Shown piece by piece: positions 33,028-41,888 of a stretch of DNA of 64,000 bases (position 1 is the first letter of the stretch; each line of letters starts with the position of its first letter). The stretch comes from Adlercreutzia equolifaciens DSM 19450 (lineage in GTDB: Bacteria > Actinomycetota > Coriobacteriia > Coriobacteriales > Eggerthellaceae), in contig NC_022567.1 of assembly GCF_000478885.1 (NCBI RefSeq), positions 2,232,001-2,296,000 of the forward strand, read 5' to 3'. A program made the position numbers and the translations under genes. The notes under the pieces are model-generated. The model saw only the letters and a program-made list of their open reading frames with translations, searched no databases and was not told the origin of the DNA.

Positions 33028-35232
33028 CTAGGCCACTTTCTCGGTGTCCTCGCCAGAAGCAACGTCGGCAGGCGTCTGGGCGGCCCCGTTATCCTGCACC
33101 ACGTCGTCCTCGGGCTCGCCGGAGGCGTTCTCGTCGCCGGTCCGAGCCTCGCCAGTCGCGGCCGCACCATCACCGGAAGCGCCCGCGGCGTCCTCGGTCG
33201 CCGGCGCCTTGCCGCCCTCGCCCAGGATCTCGTAGGCCGGGCTCACGTTGGAGCCGGCGGCTTCCACGTACGTGAAGTTGATCTCGTCGCCCACCTTGTA
33301 GCCGACGATGTCCAACAGCCCCGGCAGCGCGAAATCGAAGATGGAGCCGTCCTCCCCTTCCACGGTCAGGTAGAAGTGGGTGTTGCCCTCGATGACCGCC
33401 TGATTCATGGAGCGGATGGTGCCCTTCACCGTCACTACGTCGGTCGCACCGTCTCCACTCTCAGCCACGACACCGTTGGTGGCGAGCAGCGCCTCGTAGG
33501 CCTTCTGGGTGTCGGCCACCGTATCGCCCACGGCCACGTTCTGGTAGCGCTGGATGTCGATCATGGCGAACTTCTTCACCAGGCCCGCGCCGTCCTTCAG
33601 GGCCATGAAGTAGGTCGGCTGGTTCGACACGTTGATGAGCAGCGGGAACGTGGAGGTGTAGCGCAAGTTCTGCACCTGGCCCTCGGCGGACTGCATGGCA
33701 GAGTCCTCCGTGGCGCCCGAGACGCTGTAGAAGTGCGACTCCTGGGTGCGCTGGTTCACCAGCACGAAGCCGATGATGGAGTTGTCGGCCGTGGCAGAGG
33801 TGACGCCGGTGTACACCCACACGTCGTCGTCCTTGGCGATGTAGTTGTAGCCCAGCGTGCCATCGGTGCCGGGCGTCGTGCGCACCACGCCCTCCTGACC
33901 GAGGAACGAGTTCAGCCAGCCGTTGTTGTAGGCGCCCCACCAGTTGTACTGCTGGATGAGCAGCTCAGCGGGGAACACGCGGTCGACCCACTCGGGGCAA
34001 TCGGCCACAGCGAGATCCTGGGTCTCGCCGGTGGTGGCGTCGCACAGCACCACGCGGCTGATGGTCTCGCCACCGAAGAGGCCAATGGTGAAGTCCTTCA
34101 CGGGACAGATCCACCAGGGGTGGCCGTCCTCATCGATTTCAAAGGACTTCTCGCCGAACATATAGAAGGGATAGGACAGCTGCACGTGGCGGTCGATGTT
34201 GCGCACGAGCGGCTCGGACTGCGAGTAATAGATGGGGCTGTCCTCCAGACGCACGATCTCGGCGTCCTGGGTGGTCATGTTCACGAGCGCGTAGGCCGGG
34301 ATGCCGCCCTCGCGGTTGGTGAACCACTTGAACAGGTCGGCGTAACCCAAGGGGCTCACGCGCACCGGCGTCCCCTGGTAGTTGATCTGCGAGTACAGGT
34401 TCGACACCTCGAACTGGCTGACGTACTCGGGGATGGAGCCCATCTCGCGGTTGCCCAGCAAAATGGCGGAATCGCGGTCGATGACGGGAATCTCCGAATA
34501 GTTCACTTCCTTGATGTCCTGGGCAAACTCCAGCGTGTCGGTCTTCAGCACGTTGGAGTACTTCTCGGCGTTGCCCGGGAAGATCGCCATGGACATAAGG
34601 GCGCCGATGGCCACGAGCGCCACCACCGCCACGGGCACGAAGGACAGAATGCGGAAGGTCTTCGCCTTGCCCTCGTTTTTCGTCACTTCTTTGGTGCCCG
34701 TCTTGTACTGCTTGGAGCGCATCCAGAAAACGAGGAACAGCGGCAGCAGGATAACGATGAAGACGAAACCCCAGAAGTCCGTGGAGTGAATGTTGATGGC
34801 CGGATGGAACCACCAGTAGGCACCGGCAATGACGAGCAGCGCCAGCACGATGATGAGCGCCAGCCATTTCTTAGAAGGCAGGTGGAAGTCGTTGGCGAGG
34901 AACTCGAAATCGACCGTAGGGCCACCATGGCCGCCATCGCCGCCGTCACCGGAGCCGGAGCCGCCATGGCCGCGACCGCCGCCGCTGCCCGCACCCCCGA
35001 ACCCGCCGAAGCCTCCGAAGGGAAAGCCGCCGAAGCCGCCCACACCGCCGCGCGAGCCCGACGCTCCCGCGCCGGCGCCCGAGCCAGAGCCCGAGCCGGA
35101 GCCCGGCGTCTGCGGCCCGGACGATGCCGCGCCCGACGCGCCGGCGCCCGAGCCCACGCCATCGGTGTTCATGCCCGACTGGCGCAGCGCCTCAAGCAGC
35201 GAATCCAAACCAGATTGTGCCACGTAACTCAT
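33028..35232 (-). CDS. Large membrane protein with Gly-rich N-terminus
   Basis: A 734-residue protein I do not recognise. Residues 27-104 are almost pure Gly/Ser/Ala with GGFGGF repeats. Three membrane segments follow (about 122-141, 153-172, 195-217). Residues 220-680 form one large, mostly beta-rich domain with many Trp/Tyr, probably outside the membrane, and the last 50 residues are acidic and disordered. The N-terminal MSYVAQSGLDSLLEALRQSG is amphipathic. No signal peptide, and the gene is alone between terminators. It could be a surface or envelope-organising protein; this is a guess. Confidence 0.85.
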   Translation of the reverse strand: MSYVAQSGLDSLLEALRQSGMNTDGVGSGAGASGAASSGPQTPGSGSGSGSGAGAGASGSRGGVGGFGGFPFGGFGGFGGAGSGGGRGHGGSGSGDGGDGGHGGPTVDFEFLANDFHLPSKKWLALIIVLALLVIAGAYWWFHPAINIHSTDFWGFVFIVILLPLFLVFWMRSKQYKTGTKEVTKNEGKAKTFRILSFVPVAVVALVAIGALMSMAIFPGNAEKYSNVLKTDTLEFAQDIKEVNYSEIPVIDRDSAILLGNREMGSIPEYVSQFEVSNLYSQINYQGTPVRVSPLGYADLFKWFTNREGGIPAYALVNMTTQDAEIVRLEDSPIYYSQSEPLVRNIDRHVQLSYPFYMFGEKSFEIDEDGHPWWICPVKDFTIGLFGGETISRVVLCDATTGETQDLAVADCPEWVDRVFPAELLIQQYNWWGAYNNGWLNSFLGQEGVVRTTPGTDGTLGYNYIAKDDDVWVYTGVTSATADNSIIGFVLVNQRTQESHFYSVSGATEDSAMQSAEGQVQNLRYTSTFPLLINVSNQPTYFMALKDGAGLVKKFAMIDIQRYQNVAVGDTVADTQKAYEALLATNGVVAESGDGATDVVTVKGTIRSMNQAVIEGNTHFYLTVEGEDGSIFDFALPGLLDIVGYKVGDEINFTYVEAAGSNVSPAYEILGEGGKAPATEDAAGASGDGAAATGEARTGDENASGEPEDDVVQDNGAAQTPADVASGEDTEKVA

Positions 35233-35396
35233 CCTCTCTTATCGGCCGCAGCGCACCGCGCGGCGACCTCGTCCTGGGGCCCCGTTGGCCCCGTAGAAGG
35301 TTTCGTGACACTATACAGGAAGGCCCCGCGCCAACACCCAACCCGTCAAATACCCGAAAGAAAACCACGGGCCTGAAGATTTTCTTCACTGCGACC

Positions 35397-35804
35397 TTAA
35401 AAGTCTACCTCTGCCCACGACTCTAGAAGCAGTCCCTCGACGCGTCGGAACTCCCTCGTGTTGTTCGAAACGAGCGTCGCGCCATGGGCAAGGGCCGTTG
35501 CGGCAATCAGCAGATCGTTCGGCCCGATCATGCAACCGCGCCGCTTCAAGTCGGCCCGGACTCGCGCGTAGCAGGCGGCGCACCGGGAATCGAAGGGAAT
35601 GATGTGCAGCGGCGACAAGAGGCTCTCTACAAAATAGCGGCCCTCTTCGGGATTGTTACTGTTCTCGGCCCCGTACAGCAGCTCGGCCTCGACGATAGCC
35701 GGCACGCCGAACAGATCCGGCGAGCTTTTCCGCATGATCTCCTGGGCCCGCGGCAGATGCCCCCGCATGATCTCGATGCACACATCGGAGTCGAAGAAAT
35801 ACAT
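35397..35804 (-). CDS. PIN-domain (VapC-like) toxin ribonuclease
   Basis: A 135-residue PIN-domain protein. The acidic residues are in place: FFDSDVCIE near the N-terminus, AELLYGAE in the middle, and GPNDLLIAATALAHGATLVS with NNTREFRRVEGL at the end. VapC toxins cut tRNA or rRNA. It follows the antitoxin gene by 9 nt in one operon. Confidence 0.92.
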   Translation of the reverse strand: MYFFDSDVCIEIMRGHLPRAQEIMRKSSPDLFGVPAIVEAELLYGAENSNNPEEGRYFVESLLSPLHIIPFDSRCAACYARVRADLKRRGCMIGPNDLLIAATALAHGATLVSNNTREFRRVEGLLLESWAEVDF

Positions 35805-35813
35805 GACGGCCCC

Positions 35814-36047
35814 TTACGCGAACAGAACGATCTCGTCGAGGTCTCCCTCTTCCTCGGGGACGACGAACGTCGGATCCTTCAGACAGCCGTAGACGTTATC
35901 CCAGTAGCCTGACGGCCAGCCGCGCCCTTCCCCACTCTCGCGAATGAGCCCCGTCACGTACCTCGACATCGACTGATGCGCCCGAGACGACTTCTCGCGC
36001 AGCATTTCCATGGTCGGCTCATCCAGATACAAAGACAACTGCGGCAT
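35814..36047 (-). CDS. Ribbon-helix-helix antitoxin of the PIN toxin
   Basis: A 77-residue protein with an N-terminal ribbon-helix-helix (MPQLSLYLDEPTMEMLREKS, then SMSRYVTGLIRE) for DNA binding and an acidic, Trp-containing C-terminus that would wrap the toxin. AAAGGAGG precedes the ATG. It is the first gene of the toxin-antitoxin operon and probably represses it through the palindromes just upstream. Confidence 0.88.
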   Translation of the reverse strand: MPQLSLYLDEPTMEMLREKSSRAHQSMSRYVTGLIRESGEGRGWPSGYWDNVYGCLKDPTFVVPEEEGDLDEIVLFA

Positions 36048-36060
36048 AGCGCACCTCCTT

Positions 36061-36104
36061 TATACTTGCAATCCAAGTATACTTGCAGCTATACTTGCTG
36101 TCAA
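36061..36104 (-). promoter_or_regulatory. Promoter and overlapping operator of the toxin-antitoxin operon
   Basis: Minus-strand promoter: TTGACA (36099-36104), 17-bp spacer, TATACT (36076-36081). TATACTTG occurs at 36061, 36078 and 36090 on the plus strand, and TATACTTG-CAATC-CAAGTATA (36061-36081) is a perfect palindrome over the -10 box. This is the expected layout for antitoxin autorepression. Confidence 0.85.
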
Positions 36105-36122
36105 ACCCGAAGAAACAGGAAA

Positions 36123-36152
36123 AGCTGTCGACGCATCGCCGCATCGACAGCT
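36123..36152 (-). terminator. Terminator of hisS
   Basis: AGCTGTCGA (36123-36131) pairs with TCGACAGCT (36144-36152), 9 bp. On the minus strand TTTTCCTG follows. It lies 37 bp after the hisS stop. Confidence 0.75.
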
Positions 36153-36188
36153 CCCTCTTTGACGCCAGAAAGCAGAGCGAGAAAGTTC

Positions 36189-37505
36189 CTACAAAATCGC
36201 GCGACCCAGCTCGCCGACGACTTCTTCCAGGCACACCTTGGCCTCGGTGTGGGTGGCCATGTCGCGCAGAGTCACCTCACCCGCATCCAACTCGTCGGGG
36301 CCGAGGACGGCCACGCGGGCCGCACCCAGCTTGTCGGCCAGCTTGAACTGGCTCTTCAGCGAGCGCTTCTGGTGATCCATCTCGGTCGTGAAGCCGGCGT
36401 CGCGACATTCCTGCACGAGCGCGAAGGCTCGAGGACGCACGGAATCGTCGACGCAGGCCACGAACAGGTCGCACCTCTGGGCCCGCGGGAATTCCACGCC
36501 GGCCGCTTCCAGGGCCAGCACGCAGCGCTCGAAACCGAGCGCGAAGCCGAGGCCCGGTGTGGGACGGCCCCCCACCTCCTCGGCCAGCTTGTCGTAGCGC
36601 CCGCCGCCGCCGATGGCGTTCTGGGCGCCCATGCCGTTGTCCACCTGCACCTCGAACACCGTGCGGGTGTAGTAATCCAGGCCGCGCACGAGCTTGTAGT
36701 CCTCCTCGTAGACAACCCCGGCGCCATCGAGCAGAGTCTTCACCGCATCGTAGTGCTCGCGGCACTCGTCGCACAAGTGGTCGGTGATCTTCGGTGCATC
36801 AGCCATAATGGCCGCGCACTGGGGGTTCTTGCAGTCGAACGCCCGCAGCGGGTTCACCTCGGCGCGCGTCATGCAGGTGTCGCACAGCTCGTCGGCGTGC
36901 TCGTCCATGTAGGCGCGCACGAGCTCGCGGTAGGCCGGACGGCACTGCTCGCAGCCCATGGAGTTCAACAGAAGGCGCATGGAATCGCGCGGGATGCCCA
37001 CCTTCTCGTAAAAGCACATGAGCATGATGATGGCTTCGGCATCGATCGTAGGCTCCTCGGCGCCCAGGCACTCCACACCCACCTGATTGAACTGGCGCTG
37101 ACGCCCCTTCTGCGGGCGCTCGGCGCGGAACATCGGGCCTGCGTACATGAGCTTCGCCGGGGCCGCGCCCTGCGGCACCAAATCGTGCTGCACTACGGCG
37201 CGCACCACACCGGCCGTGCCCTCGGGGCGCAAGGACAGGCGGCTCTTCGCCTTCGGGGCCTTCCCCTCTTCCACCCAGCGACGCAGATTCTCACCGGAAA
37301 TGGCCGTGAACATCTCCTTGGACACCACATCGGTGGCCTCGCCGATGCCGCGGACGAAGAGCTCGGTCTGCTCCATGATGGGCGTTTCGATGGGCAGATA
37401 CCCGTAGGTGCCGAACACCTCGGCCGCCGTCTGCTTGAACTGATTCCAGAACAGCGCCTCGTCGGGCAGAAGATCGCGAGTCCCCTCGGGAGCGTTAATG
37501 GCCAT
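36189..37505 (-). CDS. hisS: Histidyl-tRNA synthetase
   Basis: A 438-residue class II synthetase that charges tRNA-His. MAINAPEGTRDLLPDEALFW is the standard N-terminus. Motif 2 is MFRAERPQKGRQRQFNQ, the histidine loops are VRGLDYYTRTVFE and AIGGGGRYDKL, and motif 3 is GLGFALGFER. It has a usual length. The start codon follows a weak AAGGATATCACC. Monocistronic, with a possible -10 TACAAT at 37563-37568. Confidence 0.97.
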   Translation of the reverse strand: MAINAPEGTRDLLPDEALFWNQFKQTAAEVFGTYGYLPIETPIMEQTELFVRGIGEATDVVSKEMFTAISGENLRRWVEEGKAPKAKSRLSLRPEGTAGVVRAVVQHDLVPQGAAPAKLMYAGPMFRAERPQKGRQRQFNQVGVECLGAEEPTIDAEAIIMLMCFYEKVGIPRDSMRLLLNSMGCEQCRPAYRELVRAYMDEHADELCDTCMTRAEVNPLRAFDCKNPQCAAIMADAPKITDHLCDECREHYDAVKTLLDGAGVVYEEDYKLVRGLDYYTRTVFEVQVDNGMGAQNAIGGGGRYDKLAEEVGGRPTPGLGFALGFERCVLALEAAGVEFPRAQRCDLFVACVDDSVRPRAFALVQECRDAGFTTEMDHQKRSLKSQFKLADKLGAARVAVLGPDELDAGEVTLRDMATHTEAKVCLEEVVGELGRAIL

Positions 37506-37574
37506 GGTGATATCCTTTTTCGTCGACGGGGCTTTGCGGCCCTGGTAAGTGAAACTTCGGGTATTGTAACGCAG

Positions 37575-37601
37575 AAAGGACGACCCCGCAGGCCGCCCTT
37601 T
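37575..37601 (-). terminator. Likely terminator of leuCDB
   Basis: AAAGGACGACC and its partner GGCCGCCCTTT form an imperfect stem with a short loop, 73 bp after the leuB stop. On the minus strand the stem ends CCTTTCT. Moderate support. Confidence 0.5.
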
Positions 37602-37673
37602 CCCAATGGTTTTGCAAGTTTAATCCCAGCGGCGATGGCGGCGAGCCGACAGGCCGACGAAACGGGCGAGGCG

Positions 37674-38783
37674 CTACAGGTGCTCGACCACCAAGTCGCC
37701 CATCTTCGCGGTGCCCACAACCTTGTCGGCCGGGGTCTCGGCGTCCTTGATGTCGCCGGTGCGCCAGCCGGCATCCAGCACCTCGGTGACGGCACGGCGG
37801 ATGTCGTCGGCGGCCTCGCCCATGCCGAAGCTGTAGCGCAGCATCATCTCCACGGAAAGGATCTGTGCCAGCGGGTTGGCGATACCGCGCCCGGCGATGT
37901 CCGGCGCGCTGCCGTGGCTCGGCTCGTACAGGGCCACGCCGTCGCCCAAAGAAGCGCTGGCGAGCATGCCCAGCGAGCCCGTGATCTGGGCGGCCTCGTC
38001 AGAGAGAATGTCGCCGAACATGTTCTCGGTCACCACCACGTCGAAATCGGCAGGGCGGTTGATGAGCTGCATGGCGGTGTTGTCCACCAGCAGGTCTTCC
38101 AGCTCCACATCGGCGTAGTCGGCGTCGTGCACGCGGTGCACGATCTCGCGCCACAGGCGGCTCGTCTCCAATACGTTGGCCTTGTCCACGCTCGTCACCT
38201 TCCCGCGACGCTTGCGGGCGATTTCGAAGGCCTGGCGGGCGATGCGCTCGATCTCGTACTCGGAGTACTCCAGCGTGTCGTAGGCGCGCTGGCCCGGCGC
38301 TCCGTTCACGCCGGCGGCCGGCTCGTCGTAGAAGCGCTCGCGGCGACCGAAGTACAAACCACCGGTGAGCTCGCGGACGATCATCATGTCCACGCCGTCG
38401 ACGATCTCCGGGCGCAGCGTGGAGGCGTCGGCCAGAGCGTTGAAGATCTGCACGGGACGCAGGTTGGTGTACAGGCCCAGCTCCTTACGGATGCCCAAGA
38501 GCCCCTGCTCCGGACGCGGGGCGGCAGGATCGGTGGTGTCCCACTTAGGGCCGCCCACGGCAGCCAGCAGCACCGCGTCGGAGGCGCGGGCCGCATCCAG
38601 CGTCGCCGTCGGCAAGGGCTCGCCTGTCGCATCGATGGCCGCACCGCCGATGAGCGCGTCGGTGTGCTCGAAGGCGGTGTCGTACTTCGCACCCACGGCG
38701 TCCAGCACCTTCACGCCCTCGGCAATGATCTCCGGCCCGATGCCGTCGCCGGCCAATAAACAGATCTTGTAGGTAGTCGTCAT
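37674..38783 (-). CDS. leuB: 3-isopropylmalate dehydrogenase
   Basis: A 369-residue enzyme of leucine synthesis that oxidises and decarboxylates 3-isopropylmalate with NAD+. ATG at 38783 (MTTTYKICLLAGDGIGPEII); the longer frame to 38918 lies inside leuD. Conserved blocks are VRELTGGLYFGRRERF, VDKANVLETSRLWREIV, the metal-binding FDVVVTENMFGDILSDEAAQ region, and LYEPSHGSAPDIAG. It lies 1 nt from the leuD stop, so translation is coupled. Confidence 0.97.
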   Translation of the reverse strand: MTTTYKICLLAGDGIGPEIIAEGVKVLDAVGAKYDTAFEHTDALIGGAAIDATGEPLPTATLDAARASDAVLLAAVGGPKWDTTDPAAPRPEQGLLGIRKELGLYTNLRPVQIFNALADASTLRPEIVDGVDMMIVRELTGGLYFGRRERFYDEPAAGVNGAPGQRAYDTLEYSEYEIERIARQAFEIARKRRGKVTSVDKANVLETSRLWREIVHRVHDADYADVELEDLLVDNTAMQLINRPADFDVVVTENMFGDILSDEAAQITGSLGMLASASLGDGVALYEPSHGSAPDIAGRGIANPLAQILSVEMMLRYSFGMGEAADDIRRAVTEVLDAGWRTGDIKDAETPADKVVGTAKMGDLVVEHL

Positions 38784-38784
38784 G

Positions 38785-39285
38785 CTACGCGTCCTTTCCG
38801 AGCTTCTTCTGCCAGCGGGGCACGAGGCCTCCCGCGTTGATGATCTCCATGAGGAACGGCGGGAAGGGCTGGGCCGTGAAGGTCTCGCCCGTGGTCTCGT
38901 CGGTGATGGTGCCCGCATCGGCGTCCACGCTCACAACATCGCCGTTGCTGATGGCGTCCACGGCCTCGGGGCATTCCATAATGGCCAGCCCCGTGTTGAT
39001 GGCGTTGCGGTAGAAGATGCGCGCGAAGCTCTTGGCGATGACCACGTCCACCCCGGCCGCCTTAATGGCGATGGGGGCGTGCTCGCGCGATGAGCCGCAA
39101 CCGAAGTTCTCATCGGCCACGATGATGTCGCCGGGCTGCACGTTGTTCACGAATTCCGTGTCCAGATCCTCCAGGCAATGCTTCGCCAGCTCCACCGGAT
39201 CGGAAGTGTTCAAATAGCGGGCGGGAATGATGACGTCAGTGTCGATGTCGCGCCCGTACCGGTGCACGGTTCCCTTGAATTTCAT
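38785..39285 (-). CDS. leuD: 3-isopropylmalate dehydratase, small subunit
   Basis: A 166-residue swivel-domain subunit that pairs with LeuC. ATG at 39285 (MKFKGTVHRYGRDIDTDVII) behind AGGAGGAAG. FGCGSSREHAPIAIK is the signature. The short form matches the archaeal/homoaconitase-like LeuD rather than the 200-residue E. coli type. It lies 11 nt after leuC. Confidence 0.96.
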   Translation of the reverse strand: MKFKGTVHRYGRDIDTDVIIPARYLNTSDPVELAKHCLEDLDTEFVNNVQPGDIIVADENFGCGSSREHAPIAIKAAGVDVVIAKSFARIFYRNAINTGLAIMECPEAVDAISNGDVVSVDADAGTITDETTGETFTAQPFPPFLMEIINAGGLVPRWQKKLGKDA

Positions 39286-39296
39286 GGGGCTTCCTC

Positions 39297-40583
39297 CTAC
39301 TCCGCCGCGTCCGCGACGGCTTCCAAATCTTCCGGAAGGCCGATGTGGCCGAGCACGGCCGAAGCGGCGGCCACGGCCGGCGAGGAGAGGTACACCTCGC
39401 TGGTGGGGTCGCCCATGCGGCCGACGAAGTTGCGGTTGGTGGTGGCGATGGCGCGCTCTCCGGCAGCGAGGATGCCCATGTAGCCGCCCAGGCACGGCCC
39501 GCAGGTGGGGGTGGACACGGCGCAGTGGGCGTCGATGAAGATGTCCATGAGCCCCTCGGCGATGCACTGCTGGTACACCTTCTGGGTGGCGGGGATGACG
39601 ATACAGCGCACGTCCGGATGCACCGTGCGGCCCGCGAGCACGGCTGCGGCCTGGCGCATGTCGGCGAGGCGCCCGTTGGTGCAGCTGCCGATGACGGCCT
39701 GGTCGATCTTCACGTCGCGAGCCTCGGCCACCGGGCGCGTGTTGCTCGGCAGGTGCGGGAAGGCCACCGTCGGCACGATGTCGGCGGCGTCGATTTCGAC
39801 GACCTGGGCGAACTGCGCGTCGTCGTCGGAATAGTAGGCGGTATAGGGCCGCTCGGCGCGCTCGTCCAGATAGGCGCGGGTCACATCGTCCACGGGGATA
39901 AGGCCCGCCTTGCCGCCGGCCTCGATAGCCATGTTCGAAATGGAGAGGCGCTCGTCCATCGGCATACTTTCGATGGCGCTGCCCGTGAACTCCATAGCCT
40001 TGTACAGGGCGCCATCCACGCCGATCATGCCGATGATGTGCAGGATGACGTCCTTGCCGGTGACGCCGGGGGCCAGCTCGCCGTTGATGACGAACTTGAT
40101 GGTCTCGGGCACTTTGAACCAGGCCTTGCCCGTGGCCATGCCCACGCCGGCATCGGTGGAACCCACCCCCGTGGAGAACGCGCCCAGCGCGCCGTAGGTG
40201 CAGGTGTGGCTGTCGGCGCCGATGATGAGGTCGCCCGCGCCCACGACGCCCTGCTCCGGCAGAAGTGCGTGCTCCACGCCCATGCAGCCCACCTCGTAGT
40301 AGTGGATGATGCCCTGCTCGCGCACGAAATCGCGCACGATCTTGGCTTGCTCGGCGGACTTGATGTCCTTGTTGGGGGTGTAGTGGTCGGGCACGAGGGC
40401 GATCTTGGTCGGATCGAACACCTTGTCGGTGATCTCGCGAACGGTCTTGATGGCGATGGGGGCCGTGATGTCGTTGGCGAGCACCAGATCCAGATCGCAT
40501 TCGATCAACTGGCCCGGTTCCACCTCATCCAGCCCCGCATGGGCGGCGAGAATCTTCTCCGCCATGGTCATGGGACGAGTCAA
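39297..40583 (-). CDS. leuC: 3-isopropylmalate dehydratase, large subunit
   Basis: A 428-residue aconitase-family subunit with a 4Fe-4S cluster. Cluster ligands are in GSCTNGR and PTCGPCLGG. ADSHTCTYGALGAFSTGVGS is the aconitase signature. At 428 residues it is the archaeal-type LeuC and pairs with the short LeuD. ATG at 40583 follows AAGGAGCATCCC loosely; MTMAEKIL four codons later is an alternative. First gene of leuCDB; leuA is not in the window. Confidence 0.96.
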   Translation of the reverse strand: MTRPMTMAEKILAAHAGLDEVEPGQLIECDLDLVLANDITAPIAIKTVREITDKVFDPTKIALVPDHYTPNKDIKSAEQAKIVRDFVREQGIIHYYEVGCMGVEHALLPEQGVVGAGDLIIGADSHTCTYGALGAFSTGVGSTDAGVGMATGKAWFKVPETIKFVINGELAPGVTGKDVILHIIGMIGVDGALYKAMEFTGSAIESMPMDERLSISNMAIEAGGKAGLIPVDDVTRAYLDERAERPYTAYYSDDDAQFAQVVEIDAADIVPTVAFPHLPSNTRPVAEARDVKIDQAVIGSCTNGRLADMRQAAAVLAGRTVHPDVRCIVIPATQKVYQQCIAEGLMDIFIDAHCAVSTPTCGPCLGGYMGILAAGERAIATTNRNFVGRMGDPTSEVYLSSPAVAAASAVLGHIGLPEDLEAVADAAE

Positions 40584-40750
40584 GGGATGCTCCTTTGCGC
40601 GCGGTAAACATTACTCTCAAACTCGGCTATTGTAGCACCGCGCGCTTTTCCGCTTTGTTTCCTCGCCCGCGAACACGGTAATTTCCACGCAAAAGCGCTC
40701 GTCGCCTTTTCCGGGTCTTTCAAACCCCTCTTTTCGGGATTTCGCCCGCG

Positions 40751-40894
40751 AATGCCACTTCGACCCCGAAATGGCCGATCCCGATCCCCCCCTTCTGCCA
40801 TTTCTGCCCTCAACTGGCATTTTTCTGCCACTTGAGGCCCGGAATGACGCACCTCCATCCCGCAGGTCGACCATTTCGGGGTCGAACTGGCATT
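40751..40894. repeat. Nested inverted repeats upstream of leuC
   Basis: Outer arms of 28 bp (40751-40778, beginning AATGCCACTTCGACCCCGAA, and 40867-40894) match with 2 mismatches across an 88-bp interior. The interior has a second hairpin, CCTCAACTGGCA with TGCCACTTGAGG (around 40809-40840). It lies in the 401-nt gap before leuC. It could be a leader structure of the leucine operon or a small non-autonomous element. No T-box core sequence is visible. Confidence 0.75.
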
Positions 40895-40984
40895 TAGTCC
40901 GGATAATCCGAAAATGCCGCATCTCCAATAGCGATAGTTCCGACAAGCGCAATCGATAGGCTCCCGCAGGAAGTCACCTGTCGT

Positions 40985-41887
40985 CTACTCCTGCAAGGCG
41001 GAGCAGAGGGCGTCGAGCAGCGTGATGGCGTAGTGCTGGGCGGAGCGCTCCGGGCCGGCCTCTAGCCACATGGTACCGGGGAGCAGCACCGACACGCGGG
41101 GCCAGCTCGCATCGCGGGCCACATCGACGGCCGAGGCCAAACGCAGCCCTAGCGTATCCTCTTCCGCATAGGACACCAACGGCACCCCGGCCTCGGCGTC
41201 CGTCGCGCTCAGCAGCACGTGCACGAGCATCATAGACGCGTCCGGCGGTACCGAGAGCGCGTCGGCGCTGATGATCTTGGAGGCGGGATTGGTGGCCTGA
41301 GCCACGTTCGACATACGCGAGGCCACGGCCCGAGAGAACTCATCGGTGCCGAACAGGCACACGGCGTTGCGCTCGAGCACATCGGCCGCACGGGCGAAGC
41401 CCAAATGGCGCACCGGGCTGTGAGTAGCTTCCTTGCCGACCCAGGAGTGGGCCAGGTTGCGCAGCGCCGCATAGGTGTAGGCGCCGGCGATGCCATCGGA
41501 GGGCAAACCCAAGTTCAGCTGGAAGCGACGGAGCGCCTCTTCGGTGTGAGCACCGAAGATGGCATCGCGGGTGCCGTAGAAGAACCCGAGCGCGCCCAGC
41601 GCTTGCTGCAGCTCAAGCACGTCGTGCCCGTGGAAGTAGGGCATGCGCAGATACAGCGTGCGGTCGCCCAGATTGTAGGTGGCGTCTACCAGCGCCGCCC
41701 ACACCTTCTCGGTCACCTCTTCGCTCGGCGGGAGCGCCGAGGCAGCGAGGAACTCGGCCAAAGCGGCGGCGGTAGCGTCATCGAAAATGCCGGTGATGGC
41801 GTCCTCGGGAAGATGCCCGATGCGGGCCAGGCGCGTCTGCACGTCCTCGACGGCGGCGCCAGTGTCGTTTCTCTTGATAGGTTCCAT
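40985..41887 (-). CDS. Protein with two peptidoglycan-binding-like domains
   Basis: A 300-residue protein. Residues 1-55 (IKRNDTGAAVEDVQTRLARI, ITGIFDDATAAALAEF) and 82-140 (HGHDVLELQQALGALGFFYG, FGAHTEEALRRFQLNLGL) are PG_binding_1-type helical bundles. The C-terminal 150 residues resemble no family I can name; LVHVLLSATDAEAG and PRVSVLLPGTMWLEAG suggest an alpha/beta fold, perhaps an amidase-like remnant. There is no signal peptide, which is odd for a wall-binding protein. It lies 1 nt after the polyprenyl synthase stop. Confidence 0.8.
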   Translation of the reverse strand: MEPIKRNDTGAAVEDVQTRLARIGHLPEDAITGIFDDATAAALAEFLAASALPPSEEVTEKVWAALVDATYNLGDRTLYLRMPYFHGHDVLELQQALGALGFFYGTRDAIFGAHTEEALRRFQLNLGLPSDGIAGAYTYAALRNLAHSWVGKEATHSPVRHLGFARAADVLERNAVCLFGTDEFSRAVASRMSNVAQATNPASKIISADALSVPPDASMMLVHVLLSATDAEAGVPLVSYAEEDTLGLRLASAVDVARDASWPRVSVLLPGTMWLEAGPERSAQHYAITLLDALCSALQE

Positions 41888-41888
41888 G

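Noticed and set aside
33028..35376. 810-residue plus-strand frame opposite the Gly-rich membrane protein
   Set aside because: It is a GC-driven shadow, rich in His/Arg/Gly/Val, with no domain.
40584..40984. T-box leader for leuCDB
   Set aside because: No T-box core sequence or specifier structure is visible, only nested inverted repeats.
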